This document shows, piece after piece, positions 1 through 11,542 of a stretch of DNA of 62,042 bases. Every line of letters starts with the position of its first letter. The stretch's first letter is position 1. The notes under the pieces are model-generated. The model saw only the letters and a program-made list of their open reading frames with translations, was not told where the DNA came from and made no database searches. Source of the DNA: Phaeoceros laevis (Eukaryota; Anthocerotophyta; Anthocerotopsida; Notothyladales). Location of the stretch: the NCBI GenBank assembly GCA_049999765.1, contig JBNGIQ010009421.1, positions 447,645 to 509,686 of the forward strand. Direction: 5' to 3'. Both the position numbers and the translations under genes were made by a program.

Positions 1-399
1 CTTGGGGTGTGAGCGCGTGAGTGCTGCTGTCCAGGTTTTGATTACAGCCTCCACAGTTGCTTGAAAATTGGAAACGAAAGAAGCGCCTTGGAAGTGACCA
101 GAATAAAAAACACACCAACTCCTGAGTACTCTGCATACCACAATACGTCAGCCTGGACCACGGATGATAATATACTCCCGAGAATATCTGTTGTTTAATG
201 TGCCTCCAGCTTTGGCTGTCCTCGATCTCCCCTTACAGTCTACTGGCAAGGACGCTTTATGTGCATACTCACTGCTCTACAACTGCTCTACTGTACGGAA
301 TGCAGCATGGTGCCAAACTTCGGCGAGACTGGGCGACGTCATGTGCTACTTTCGCAGGAAAGTCCTGAGATGTGAATGTGGCATCATCAGCTCCACGCC

Positions 400-1219
400 C
401 TGCTTGCTGCTGCTGCGTACGAAAAGCTCTATGACATCATCAGGACAGAGGTGGCAGCGGGGAAGGCCAAGGAATCCAACAGTTGCAGCAATGCATTGTT
501 GTGGCTCACAAGGTGCACGCGCAGTGCGTCTCTGGTGACGGGATATTTAATAATGAAGTATTGGCCAGGATGTTTGTTTCTTTCTAAAATACAGATTTGT
601 AGCTACCATGTCAGACTCCACTCTCAGCCTGCCTTCCTCATTCGTTGCCATTGTCAGGGCAATGGATTTCCTGGCGTAGCTTTTCCATAATCTGTTATCG
701 ATCCCATCCTGATTGGACTCTGAGTCAAGCTGCTAATGAAGCATATGTCGCCACCCTTAAAAATGGCATAGTTGGATTGCCAGTGCCGCTTTTACAGTGA
801 GTTAGGTCACTGAGGGCATGTTCGCAATCGTGTGGGAAAGATGATCGCAAAGGAATCTTGCTCTGTTCTCTTTCCAGAGACTCATGGAACCTTTGTTTTG
901 TATCAGATGGCAATGAAGCTTGTCCCTAGCAGGAAGAAATTTTTGGACTTACTTGGTGGCGGCAATTTGAAAGCAGACATAGAAAGCTTTACAAGTCTCC
1001 TCATTTGCACCGCTGTTGCACGAGAACCACAAGTTTATGGTAAGTACGTGGAAGGTATGGTCATTGCGTAATCCTACTAGTGGTTCTCATAGGAGAGAAC
1101 TAAGCCTAACATTTTTTGTGTATGCAGACCGTGTCCGTCTTGACGACGCCAAGCTTCCTGAGACCTCGTTTTTTCTGATCCCACAATTTAGGGTGACAGA
1201 GCACTCACACATTGTTTAG
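400..1219 (+). pseudogene. Glycolipid transfer protein (GLTP1-type), decayed
   Basis: Exons of a plant GLTP-fold lipid transfer protein are recognisable, but the frame is broken. Seen: a segment reading YEKLYDIIRTEV followed by NALLWLTR near 415-512; after an intron AMDFL at 656-676; QAANEAYVATL, then WHSWIASAAF, near 725-797; AMKLVPSRKKFLDLLGG near 913-960; a last exon RVRLDDAK near 1127. In the third block a TAG follows MDFLA, the frame then shifts before HPDWTLSQ and again at an AAAAA run before WHSWI. A further extra T lies before APLLHENHKF. Known of the family: cytosolic shuttling of glycosphingolipids between membranes. The N-terminal exon(s) are not identified and may lie left of the window. 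The lesions fit a pseudogene; several indel errors in the assembly are the alternative. Confidence 0.72.
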
Positions 1220-2136
1220 TCTCTTTATCACATTGGCAGCTTTACAAGAGGCTCCTCTTCCTCCCCCTTTACTGAATAAGTAACGCAGAACAGAATACAC
1301 TGAACCTTTGAATAACAGAGAATTTGGAACGTCTTCACTTCTCAACAGTTTTCTGTGGTGCTGTAGGAAGCAACAGTCGATAATAATGATGCGTAGTAGA
1401 ACCAACAGGTTATCTGTCTCGCGATGGGGGAGATACCTTTAGATGACAGATCGACAGATGTACCGAGTCAGCTACATCGGTACATCGGTACATCCTGATC
1501 CGGTATATGACAGATATCGACAGATACTTGTCTGTTTCCCCGCTCGGCACTAACAGGTTATCTCTTGACGCGTTCGCACTGGCAGGAACTCCATCCGAAT
1601 CAGCTTATTTTTAGGAAGGTCATCTCACACGGGTTCAGACAGGGCCCTAAACGATTAAAGGATAACTCGCGCACTTGTGTAAGAAGGTACAACGGCTCAT
1701 ACTTGGTTTACACACATATCAAGTTTTGACAAACTGGTCAATGCCTTAATCCTAGCAAACCAAAAGCTAACAACAGAACTCTTGCCAACAAAACTGGGGT
1801 GCACCAGTCTGGAGACCGTGGTTGACGATCGTGCCCTTAGGAGACTGCTTGTGAATTGACGATCGTGAGAGTGCTTGTGAATCGGACACTCATGCCCTTG
1901 GACTGCTTTGTGGTTTTTACTGAAGCCAGTAACATAATCCTCCGCTGAAGCATTGCACGGGTAAAATCTGCCAGTTGTACCTTCACTAAAGTAACTCCTA
2001 CAAAGAATAGGAATACACAAAACAATGCCTATCTACTTGCTGCTCTCTAGTCACAAAAAGGCAACCACAAACGTGCTAGTTGCGCAGTAGCCCAGGGTGT
2101 CTAATAAACAGTGCAAATGGCATCAACGGTTCCTGG
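1220..2136. other. Intergenic spacer with short repeats
   Basis: No supportable gene. It holds a 12-bp direct repeat (1404-1415 and 1552-1563) bracketing a segment rich in GACAGAT and ACATCGGT repeats, discussed as a finding. The minus-strand AMSH-like gene ends at the right border. Confidence 0.5.
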
Positions 2137-5100
2137 TCATCTGGCTCTGAGATCAATAACATCAAAGCTCAGTCTTTGATTCATGTACACATGAGCACAA
2201 TGCTCATAGATTGGGCCTCCATCTTCTGGACTGTCATGTTGGTGAAACCCGCGTCTTTGACAGCTTTGGATCACCTTCACTCCACCAGGATCAGCCAACC
2301 GAAAGATGCCATGAGATCTGCGCCCCACACAACTTTGGTTACGCATGGGTCCAAGTACCTGCAAGCTGTAGCGTGTTCAGAAAACAAAAAAAACGAGGCA
2401 GCACACCTGGAGGAGTCTGTGGGAGCCATTACTATAGCTATTGCCTCCTGAAGCATGATCTGTCCCACACAAGAGCTGCAGCTTTAGAATCAGCTCACCA
2501 AGTACAAACAAGTCACACTCCACACAACAGGTTTGACACTCACCTGGTACGAATAGTGTGTGTGCAAGTCAATTGAAGACATGAAACAGGACTGTGAGGG
2601 GTGGGTCTACAAAAGTGCAAAACACCGTCAGCCTAATGCGAAGTATCAAATCAACAATCATATACTTGCATAGAAAAGCGATTATTAAAGTCAAACTCCA
2701 AAATGCTACATGTACGGTACAACCATTCAGTGGCAATTGACTAGCAAAACACTTTCTCACATGAATCCACCCGAGTTGGAACAAACCAAGCTTGTCCTGA
2801 CTTTCGAAAATTTCCTCCTCATTGACTGTTTGACACTAAAAGCAGAAGGTAATCACACGTTTCAGTCCGGTGTGCAATGGGCACCTGTGTTACTGCACAG
2901 TGAAATTGTTTACTAAAAAATGAAGCACTCTTTACACTCACAGAGTCTGAGGTCGATTCTTGCTTGGGTATGATGAGTGCAGTGACATAAAAAGTGCCCT
3001 TCTTCTGCATGAACAAAATGTTAGGGTCCGGCGATTGTGTGGAATAGCACACGACCACAGCTTTCAGCATGCCACCAACGTGGTAGATGCCACCAACGTG
3101 GTAGGTGAAGCTCAAAACTTACAAGAGAACCAGCCAAGACACCACAAGTCTCCAAGTTCCTCTCAGTGTTCTTTCTCGCCAGGTGCATGAACTCCTCCAT
3201 CATCTTTGCAGCCTGCACAACAACAGAAAAATGATGATCAAGAAGACAGCCCACAACAACGATTAATCAAACAGCTAGGACAGGCAGAGTTAACTTTTAT
3301 TCTAGATTGTGCTTGGAGTTTAGTGCAGACTTGAGGCTTACAATGTGCAAGTTCTTTGGTCCTTTGCTGTCATGGAGGTCCTCATCATGAGACATCAGTG
3401 GAGGCCCCGGTCGTGGATCTGCTACCTCTGATGGCCGTAGCTGAACAAGAGCATTGTTGAGCTCCTCCAATGGAGCAGGCAGAGTCTGTACAGGGGCAAT
3501 CACTGGAGGAGGTGAAGGTTGTCTTATGAGGTTGTATGTAGGTGCACTATCAGTGAAGGTGGTCGAGGGAATAGGTTTTGGCAGAAGCTCTGAAAGTGAG
3601 TTGGCGAGACTGTCAACTGAGTCCAAAGTGGCAGCACTTGTAGGGGCTGCTGTAGTCACAGTAGAGGTACGCCAGCCCTGATCCAAGCTGCACAGCCAGG
3701 AAACACAACTTAGTCAATCTGCAGAAAAAGACAAATGTAGGTATAGTCAGGAGCAACTGTCAGATTCTCGGAAAGATTAGGCAAGAAAAAAGATTTGCAT
3801 GATCTCAAGAGACCTTCTAGTCACAGACCTGGGTATCTCAATTGTCGATGTATCAATATGCCTTGGATATTGCACCTGCACGCAATTGTCGAAAGATAAG
3901 ACTGCTACCAACTGCTCAGCATCTCGGTACATATTCAGACATAAAAGTGACAGGTGTAATTACCCGCAATTGTGGAGTTAACGTATCCCTCCTGACCTGC
4001 TGGCTCGGTAGTCCCAGTAGGGAATGCTTTGCCAGAGTCTCATTTTTGGGTGGTGGTATTGTAAGAGACCTCGTAGCAGGAAACCGAGCAAGCTCATTAT
4101 TCCGGCCTTGTGCATTTATCTCGGGTGCAGAGGACTGGTGCAACAGCCTGCCTTTAGAGTTGATTTTCTTAACCTCTTCCAAGACCGCCGGTTTCAGTGT
4201 CTCCAGCTCACTAAGGACTTCTTTCAATTTCTGCAGAAACACGTTCAGGCTTAGCCTCCCCTCCCCTGCACTGCGTATTTTTGTGCAACCAGATCAAAAC
4301 ATTCGCAGCTTCAAAGCAGCTGAGTACAAGCGACCGAACTCAATAGCAGCAATCAAAAGTCTTGGCAAACACCTGTTTAAAGTAATTTCTTTCCGCATGA
4401 CAGATCAAATTGTAGTCACGGTGATCAGGTAAGGTTTCTGTGACTAAGCTGCATGACAACGAGAGAAGAGGCAACCGTGAACAATCTGAAAGAAACCGGC
4501 TCCAAGCTTTCCAAGTTTCATATTGTAAGAGGCTGTAATCTGAAGACCTATAACACTCCAGACAATACTGCAACTGTGACACATCGCCAGAATTCAACCT
4601 GGAGAACCGGAGGAGCAATATGTAGAGGTCGACAATACTCTTTTCATTCCTATAAATGCTTGCCTGCACCATTCCATCCAAGAGCAGGGCCACGAGGGCT
4701 GTAAGGTCAGTGCAACAAAATTAACTGGACAGGTTTTAGGCAATCCTGACAGTTGAATTACGATACAAGAAAGTCAGGCTACTAGATTATATAACGGCAA
4801 GAATACGTAACAATGTAATGCAGCTCAAGCGCAGAAGACAACATCCAGGCTCTGCACAGCCGCTTGCCAGACAAAACATGGCAGCAGTCAATGCAACTGA
4901 TTCAGGATCCTGAGAAAACTACGCCGGACCACCTGCCGCGCAGTCAACGGGCGGATCCAGCAGCACAACACGACGCAATTTCGAAACACACCAGACCGCG
5001 AATTGGCTGGAGTCAGTCGACTTCTAAGCTGACTGGCTTGCTGCACCTGTCTGAGCAGATTGTTGGCAGTCCGGTAGTAGATCTTGAGCGACAGTCGGCT

Positions 5101-5163
5101 GTCAATTTCTCGCTTGCGCGTCGCGGTCGAAATGTCGAGCACCGGTGGCTGCTCCCCTGCCAT
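2137..5163 (-). CDS. AMSH: AMSH-like ubiquitin thioesterase (K63-specific JAMM deubiquitinase)
   Basis: Multi-exon gene read right to left. Exon 1 starts with ATG at 5163 and encodes a MIT-like N terminus (RLSLKIYYRTANNLLRQ). Then come ASIYRNEKSIVDLYILLLRFS (about 4620-4680), TETLPDHRDY (about 4410-4440) and KLKEVLSELETLKP (about 4200-4240). A Pro/Ser-rich linker (3300-3686) precedes the MPN+ domain. The domain reads NTERNLETCGVLAGSL (near 3150), YVTALIIPKQ (near 2990), then GWIH joined across an intron to THPSQSCFMSSID (about 2562-2602), and ends GFHQHDSPEDGGPIYEHC (near 2230). The zinc-site pattern HxHPxxSxxxSSxD is complete once the intron is removed. Family role: removes K63-linked ubiquitin at ESCRT-III on endosomes. 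All junctions checked keep frame, so the gene looks intact. Confidence 0.9.
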
Positions 5164-5869
5164 CGTGACAGCGTGCCAGACCGGGCGGGGCTGCAGCGGC
5201 CTCGTTCAGAGATGGCCTATCACATGGCTGCAGAAGCGGCAGGGCGCGGGGAGGTGGGGAGCTGCACTTGGAGTACGCAGGACGCCATGGTTGCCCGACA
5301 ACTGGTGCTCTTCGTCTTTCGGACTCGGTTGGGCTCCTCCTCCAGAGTTGAATGGGGGGCCGGGTTACCCGATTTCTTAGGTGCTGGGGCAATGACGACA
5401 TTTCTTCCGGTGCTCTACTGTACGAACTTTAGTCTTCGTCTCCGTGCTCTTGCATTTTCCTCCTGGAAACCGCTACCCTAATAGTCTTCGATGGTAACTC
5501 AACACGTGTCGTCCACCCTCAAACAAGCACAGAAAACAAATTGTTACTCTCCCACAGAACATCATACGGAAGACCCAAGTTCCATCGTTTGCTGTTTTGT
5601 GAGACTACTGTAGTCTCGCCGCCTGTATGGACTGTAGCAATCTCAGATGACGCCTGGCATCTTATGGCCCATTATCGCGGTAGGAAAATGAGAGAAAATG
5701 AGAAAGGCAGCCTCAATGTGGGCAACTTTAGATTGTGAAGGACGAGGGTTTAATGTTGACGGTTGTCGACAGAGTACACACTTCATCAGAGCGTCCGACG
5801 TTCCGAAAGGGACAGGTTTTCGACTCTTGAGGTTCGTCAAGCTGCGGGCTGTCCGAACTCCTGCCGGCT

Positions 5870-6658
5870 TTATGCTACCTGAAACTCTCCAAATTCATCC
5901 TCGCCTGGCGTGTCCTCCACCGGTGCCAAAGTTCTCTCTTTCTGGAGCAAGACGGAAGCCTTGCCATTGCCAGTCTCAGCACTGACACCTGCTAGAGCGG
6001 ACTTGGCGCAAGATTCATGCTGTGCTTTCACAGAGGACGGCCTCACAAACTTCCCCGACCGAGGTGTCGGCAACGCCTTCTTGAGGAAGGATATGTCGAA
6101 GTTTTCATCGAAGACTCGGGGTTTCGGCGACGATTTGCCCTGCCTGGGCACCTCCTCGTCCTTCACATCGTCTTGTGCTGACGAGTTGTGGCAACATGCT
6201 TCCTCAACGGCCTGCGCTTCTCCCGCCTTGTTGTGGAGGTAGGCTACATGGTCGTACAGAGCAACCTGGAAATCGTACGCCTCGGCTCGCTCCCGAAATC
6301 CAACTCCAATGAAGGCATGCTTGGTGCGACTGGAAGAACTGTCCTCGATGCGCAGCACGAAGAAGCGGCTGCTGTCAACCACAGCCTCCACTGGTAGCGG
6401 CTGGTCTTCCTTCAAGGGAGCTTGGGCGTACAGTTCCCCGGTGGCATTGTCCTCCAACCTAATTGTGCATTCCTCGCCTGTAGCTGTGATCTTCATTGCC
6501 CCTTCCCAGTCCCATTTGTTGATGTTCCAGTCATCTGCTCGGTGAGCTGCCGCTGTTCGTCTTGGAGGTATGATGTAGACATAGCACTCTTTCACGTAGA
6601 ACAACAATTTCTCCACACTCTCCTCTCCTTTCTTGCTGTCTACTTGCGCACTCGCCAT
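5870..6658 (-). CDS. NECAP-like adaptin-ear-binding coat-associated protein
   Basis: Single uninterrupted 262-codon frame with ATG at 6658. The first ~150 residues form a NECAP PH-like domain: the opening ends in CYVYIIPPR, followed by DWNINKWDWEG, CTIRLED, DSSRFFVLRIED and KHAFIGVGFRERAEAYDFQVALYDH. The tail is low complexity and ends in an acidic EDEFGEF peptide, resembling short clathrin/adaptor-binding motifs. Known of the family: binds AP-1/AP-2 ear domains and assists clathrin-coated vesicle formation. The position about 700 bp downstream of the LTD start on the other strand suggests a shared divergent promoter. Length is close to other plant NECAP proteins. A minus-strand extension up to 6896 is open, but its composition suggests 5' UTR. 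Confidence 0.88.
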   Translation of the reverse strand: MASAQVDSKKGEESVEKLLFYVKECYVYIIPPRRTAAAHRADDWNINKWDWEGAMKITATGEECTIRLEDNATGELYAQAPLKEDQPLPVEAVVDSSRFFVLRIEDSSSSRTKHAFIGVGFRERAEAYDFQVALYDHVAYLHNKAGEAQAVEEACCHNSSAQDDVKDEEVPRQGKSSPKPRVFDENFDISFLKKALPTPRSGKFVRPSSVKAQHESCAKSALAGVSAETGNGKASVLLQKERTLAPVEDTPGEDEFGEFQVA

Positions 6659-7423
6659 CGAGTGCTAGCCAGCCACCTTTCTTGATGTCTCCCGCAGGCT
6701 TCGTCTTTGGTCCCTCGATCTTCCTCCTCGGCGCTCCTGCATCAGCTCCACTTTCGCCTCTCTCCTCCTCTACATGATCTCTTTTGAGTGAAACACCGCT
6801 TGTTGCATCAACTTTTTCCCCGCATGTTGCGCAATTTGCCAAGCTTGAGACTACATTGGTCATCAACAACAATTGGCGCACAAGACTGATTAGCAACCCT
6901 AAAGAACATGCCCACGGTACGTTTCAGCATGGCTGCTTGCTACAAGCAGCAAGGGCAGAGAAGTAGAGCTGACACGCAGCGATTAGAAAGCTATACTCAG
7001 GCCGCTTCAAAGACTCACCTTTGGCACACACCACGGCATGGAGATGAGACAGAAAACGAAGGCAGCTGCAGCTCAGAGACCACCATTTGGCTGACGTTGT
7101 GACAGCAGAATTATGAGTTGCTCGCTGCACCGCAAAGGCTGCGGAGAAATCGGAGGCTGCTCCACGCGGGCACGCTGGACACGGCTTAATTGCGTCATAA
7201 CGCGGTTTAGCTGCCCTCTTATCCTTCCACCTCCCATTAGCGTTTCTGGTAACCAATAGGTGACAGATATCTTGGTCTCGAAAAAAAAACGGCGTGAGAC
7301 GCCAGCCTGAGTAGTAGGTAGGTAAAGGTGTTACCGATATCCAAAGTGCTCCTCATGCTACAGTGCTCATCCAGGTGGTGGAGCTGATGCACCTGGTTGC
7401 ATCCGAGCGGGCTCAGCGACGCC
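6659..7423. promoter_or_regulatory. Divergent intergenic region, NECAP-like (-) / LTD (+)
   Basis: No gene is supported. It lies between two head-to-head starts. AACCCTAAA at 6895-6903 matches the plant telo-box core often found near transcription starts of housekeeping genes; function here is inferred only. Confidence 0.4.
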
Positions 7424-8137
7424 ATGGCGGCTGTGGCATGGACAGCGCAGTGTTGCGGGCTTAATGTAGCCTTGCGTGGAGGTCAGGATAGATTCAGTGT
7501 TCGGCCACAATCCTTACAATGCCTGTTACCTGCGCAGTCCCTGAGCTCTGGCTGGTGAGGTGTCTGTTTCTGCTTCAATTGCTTTTCACTGGGACTGCTC
7601 TTGGCAGCAATGCCGCAGCCACTCTCACCTTGGAGAGGTGCCTGCAGGTCCTTTCGAGGAGAGGCACGGCAGCATGACGGGTTTAGGGTAAACGCCAGCT
7701 GGTTCAAGTTCGGCAATCGGGGCCTGGACTCAGAGGGTGCAGGCATTTATGGCAGCCAGCGCCGGGACGAATTCGACCGGGACGACGTTGAGCAGGTACC
7801 TATCTTTTAAGTGTATCCTGGCTGGCTGGGCTTAGGGTACACACCCATTTGAAAGTGACAGAGCTATTGTGCTACACAGTACTTCAACTACATGGGTATG
7901 CTGGCCACTGAAGGCACCTACGACAAGATGGAAGCACTGCTGAATAAGGGCATCCATCCAGTGGACATTCTCTTGCTGCTGGCTGCTTCCGAAGGCGATA
8001 AACCTAAGATTGAGGAGTTGCTGAGAGCGGGAGCCAGGAGCGACGTCACGGATGTAGAAGGACGCACTGCTACGGAAAGGGCAAGCAGCGAAGAGATCAG
8101 GGAGCTCATCATCAAAGGCGCTAAAGCCGTGGTGTGA
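7424..8137 (+). CDS. LTD: LHCP translocation defect (LTD/GDC1) plastid protein
   Basis: The mature part is clear. Exon ending 7794 carries WFKFGNRGLDSEGAGIYG and RDDVEQ; after an intron (gtacct...acag) it continues YFNYMGMLATEGTYDKMEALL, then one ankyrin-like unit (LLLLAASEGDKPKIEELLRAG) and ends VV-TGA at 8137. Family role: hands light-harvesting proteins from the envelope import machinery to cpSRP43 in the stroma. The N terminus is uncertain. ATG 7424 opens a transit-peptide-like frame that meets TGA after 44 codons. A phase-compatible intron from GGAG|gtcagg to gcag|CAATG would join it to the mature frame; otherwise translation starts at ATG 7609 with a shorter presequence. Head to head with the NECAP-like gene. 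Confidence 0.88.
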
Positions 8138-8880
8138 AACAAAGTCACCTGGCAGCTACTTGTGTAGAGACTCAAAACTCCAGCTGAGTCCTTCTAGGGG
8201 TTTTTATGAGGATGAAATGCAGCCGCTCCATAGTGGTTTTGGTGGCGGCATGCCTAGGTCTGTCAAAGAGGATGCCCGGGCATGCCCAAATACAGTGAAA
8301 AGGTGTCAGCACTTCTACTTGATCCTTGGGTTTGCCTGCCTCCTTCTGCTCTTGCCCTGCTATAGGTTTGCGAAGAGTGTGCCAGCAGTTTCGAGCAAAT
8401 TGTAACTTCGTAGCTTTGAGCGAACAAAAGAGGTTGTAGATCGATGCTCTTGAGTCTCACATTTAGGGAGTCACAATGTGAAACATATATTGGTTTATAA
8501 TCCGCAGATCCGTCTTTCCGGAGCTTTTCACATGAAGAGCACCTTGAAATCATTCTCGTTTCATTTGGGGGTTATTAGAAGGGTCCCAAGACGAGGTTTC
8601 TCGGACATTACTGATGCTCTGTAACACTCGGGGGGATGGGGTGGATGGGGTGGATGGGGGGGGTGGAGAGAGCAGTCCACGGGATAGAGATCCTGTTGGG
8701 TCCAGTTCAAACGGGTGGAAGCCATATTTGGAAACCAACAAGACGAGGGTTCTTCTTGGGGCCATTCACGCAGTGGTGCCAGGTTTCAGAGTATGCAGGA
8801 TGGCGGAACTCTCCTGGTACCTTTCGCTGTACGTGTTGCAAGTTGGTGAGCCTGATGATACTCCGGCAGACTGGGTTCAC
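8138..8880. other. LTD 3' flank / F-box upstream region
   Basis: No supportable gene. It contains a short G-rich tandem (GGGGATG/GGGTGGATG units, about 8631-8665) immediately upstream of the broken F-box gene. Confidence 0.4.
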
Positions 8881-9749
8881 ATGGATCCAGCCCTGTGGGG
8901 GGGCTTGCCGGAAGACGTTCTCTTTCGGATACTTAGCAAACTGCCAGTGTATGCTGGCTTGGTCAGCCAAAAACCTGGGGGGTTGACGTCAATTTCCTTT
9001 CCTGCTGCCAGTGGAAGAGGGAAGACGGATTGCTCCTGTTACTTGTGGGGGGACGATACTGACTCAGAGGACGAGCGAGGATGCGATGGTAGTTGTTGGA
9101 AGGAGGATGCTGTGGATGCTTTGCAACGACAACAGCAGCTTCTGAAATTGTATGACTTGGATTTGTCTGTACCTGTCCATAATCTCAAGTTTGGAGCAGC
9201 GCACAGGGGTTTTTTTGTGCTTTTATACGATGCAAATTGACACCAGAGTCGGTCACCTGACGTTGTATCTGTGCAATCCGTTGAGGGTGACCTGGACGTT
9301 GTTGCCTACGGTTGATGTGGTGGGTGCGCACAAAGAGAAGCCCCAAGTCTTGATTCAGGAGAAAAAGATTATTGTGGTGATCTCACGGTATGTTTATGTC
9401 TACAGTCGCAAACGGGATCGGTGGAAACTCATGGACTGGAGCGATGGCGCTGGCTACCACAGGGAGCACGGGCCTGTGGTGGTTAAGGGCATCATCCTGC
9501 AGTTGAACAACCGTGGGTCCAGTCTGCAGGGGTTTCCATTGACGGAGAAGAAGGCTTGGGACAGCCATAATGTATCGTCGGAAGATGGGTACATCTGGCT
9601 GCTTGCACACGAGGGATATCATGGAGTCGTTCGATATCGTGGGATCGGGGAACCGTGATACAGGCATATGGGAGGTTGACCCTGCAGTCTCCGATGTGGA
9701 TCCTGTCGAAGTCGCAACTGCTCCTCGAGAGTTGTCGAAACGAATGTGA
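8881..9749 (+). pseudogene. F-box/kelch-like protein, frame-broken
   Basis: ATG 8881 opens MDPALWGGLPEDVLFRILSK, the first half of a plant F-box. The second half of the F-box is not recognisable. Further on are kelch-repeat-like stretches: TLYLCNPLRVTWTLLP (near 9265), IVVISRYVYVYSRKRDRWKL (near 9370), EDGYIWLLAHEG (near 9582) and TGIWEVDPAVSDVDPVEVAT (near 9660). These lie in three reading frames: a one-base shift occurs at about 9234 (after a FFVLLYDAN stretch) and another near 9620 (GYHG to MESFDIVG). Known role of intact relatives: substrate receptors of SCF ubiquitin ligases. The lesions and the truncated F-box suggest a pseudogene; indel errors are the alternative. No intron needed. Confidence 0.6.
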
Positions 9750-11542
9750 CATGCTGCTGTAGGCGAGCACGGCTGTCCCTGGAGGGCTGTGAGTTTGTTT
9801 GGTGCCATTATTCTGTGCGCAGCCAGGTCTGATTCCGGTTATGTGCTCGCCTACAGAACTGCGGACCAAACATGGGTTGGATTTTCTACCTCCAGTGCTG
9901 AAGCAATGGCTCTCACAAACCTTTTTCCTTTCGCTCCAAACTGGAATGCTTGCCGGCCTCGGGTCTAGATGGCCTTGTTCTGACCAGAAACTTTGATCTA
10001 GTCTGGCTACCTTTGTTCCCAGGAAAAGTGACTTGTGCACATGTCTTCTGTGGACAAGTAGGCCTGGGTGAGGAGCCCCCCCTTCACCGTGATTGAATAT
10101 TTAACAGCAGAAATGAATGAGTACCTATGGGTCAACATTTCGCTGACAATGAAGGTGACACTATGGTGCAAGCATTGCAGGCTTGCAGAGGGGTCTGCAG
10201 GATGTCCAGGACACAACCTCCTTGGTTACAACAGCTTCAGGCACATGATGCAAACCTGCTAGTCACTTGAGAAGTAATTTCTCCTCAGAAACGAAGCAAG
10301 TGTCATCCCCTGATTAGGAGGGAAGCAAGTGTACTTTCGTGCTTCTGGTCTCGATGGTATTTTGCAGCAAAGGCGGCATCACTCCCCGACTGTCAGTGTA
10401 ACAAGCAGATGGTCAGGAACACTTTCCACGAAGAGGCTCAAACAAAAATCTGAGGAAATTTCCAGACTCTCTCCTTGAACCACGTTGGGGTTCTGAAGAA
10501 ACTCGGCAGATCACAACCCTGGGCAAATTGGTTATAGAATGCGAAGTCACAGATTGGTGCTATCCCAACACATCCTTGTGGGCACCCCTTCATCTTTCTC
10601 CACTGTGAAGTGCGGTGCACATACAATTACCTTCGATCTTGTTGCCCATCTGTTTGGAGGTGCCTCTAGACACCGTTATTGTAAAGACTGTCTTCTCCAG
10701 TCTGGTCGTCTGGTCGGGTTGGCTATATGAACCCTAAACACGTTTGGTTAGAAAGGCTTCCGAAAAAACGGCAGGCTCAAGTTCGAAGTTCGAACTACCA
10801 AACGCCAAAACAAGTCCTCGTAATTCAATTTGAATCGGTCCCAAGCCAAGGCCAAGTGGCCCGGAAAGAGGCCTGAGCTAATCGTGAGCAGGTTTTGCCA
10901 GGCAATGCCAGCCAGGCGCCTATGGCAGCTGGTTAGAATGCAACGTTCCTGCTGTGCTTTTCTCCTGCTCCCCGCACTGTCGTCGTCCTGGCAGGGCTGC
11001 CGGCAGAGTCCGCGCTGATTCCACTCGCAGTGGCGGCAACTTCTTCTTTTGTTCTGGAAGGATGTCTTGGCCGCAGTGAACATATCCGAGTCCTGGCATT
11101 TGATCAGGTTGAACGGCCTCAGGCCGTGTTGGAATGAATTTTTTCAACGTCGGTACTTCTAATTCCCGACAGTTTTGAGGTTTGGCCATATTTTCTCGTG
11201 TGGCTCGGGGTGCAGCATTTATTGCCGTTGCTGCTGCTTGAGCTGGAGCTGTTTTGCGCATGTGCAATGGATCTTCGATCTCATTGTCCATGCTTCGGCT
11301 TCTTGTCCGGATCTGGAGATCCGTGAGCTGAGGTTGATGAGTTTGCTCTCATAGCAGTTCGTCAGGTTATTGCAGCAGATGGTGAATCCTGCATTTGCAG
11401 CATCAGGGACGGAAGCAGCATTTTAATTGCGCCGGCGTGCAAAATCAGTGCCACTGGTTGTTTCTGCGTTGCTGTGGGAGCGGATGCCGATTTACGCCTG
11501 TGCTCTTATGCACGGTCTGCCCGTAGGTTTGTTCCCGGGAAG
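9750..11542. other. Long spacer upstream of GT43 gene
   Basis: No recognisable gene. A minus-strand open frame of 123 codons with a true ATG (11291 to 10920, beginning MDNEIEDPLHMRKTAPAQAA) matches nothing I know and has unremarkable composition. I leave it as an unconfirmed small ORF. The rest is AT/GC-neutral sequence without repeats I can support. Confidence 0.4.

Noticed and set aside
4864-5481. Open 205-codon plus-strand frame
   Set aside because: Antisense to the first AMSH exon and its upstream region; no family likeness, composition shadow.
10920-11291. 123-codon minus-strand ORF with ATG as a real small gene
   Set aside because: No domain, no splice or neighbour support; kept only as a note in the spacer entry.
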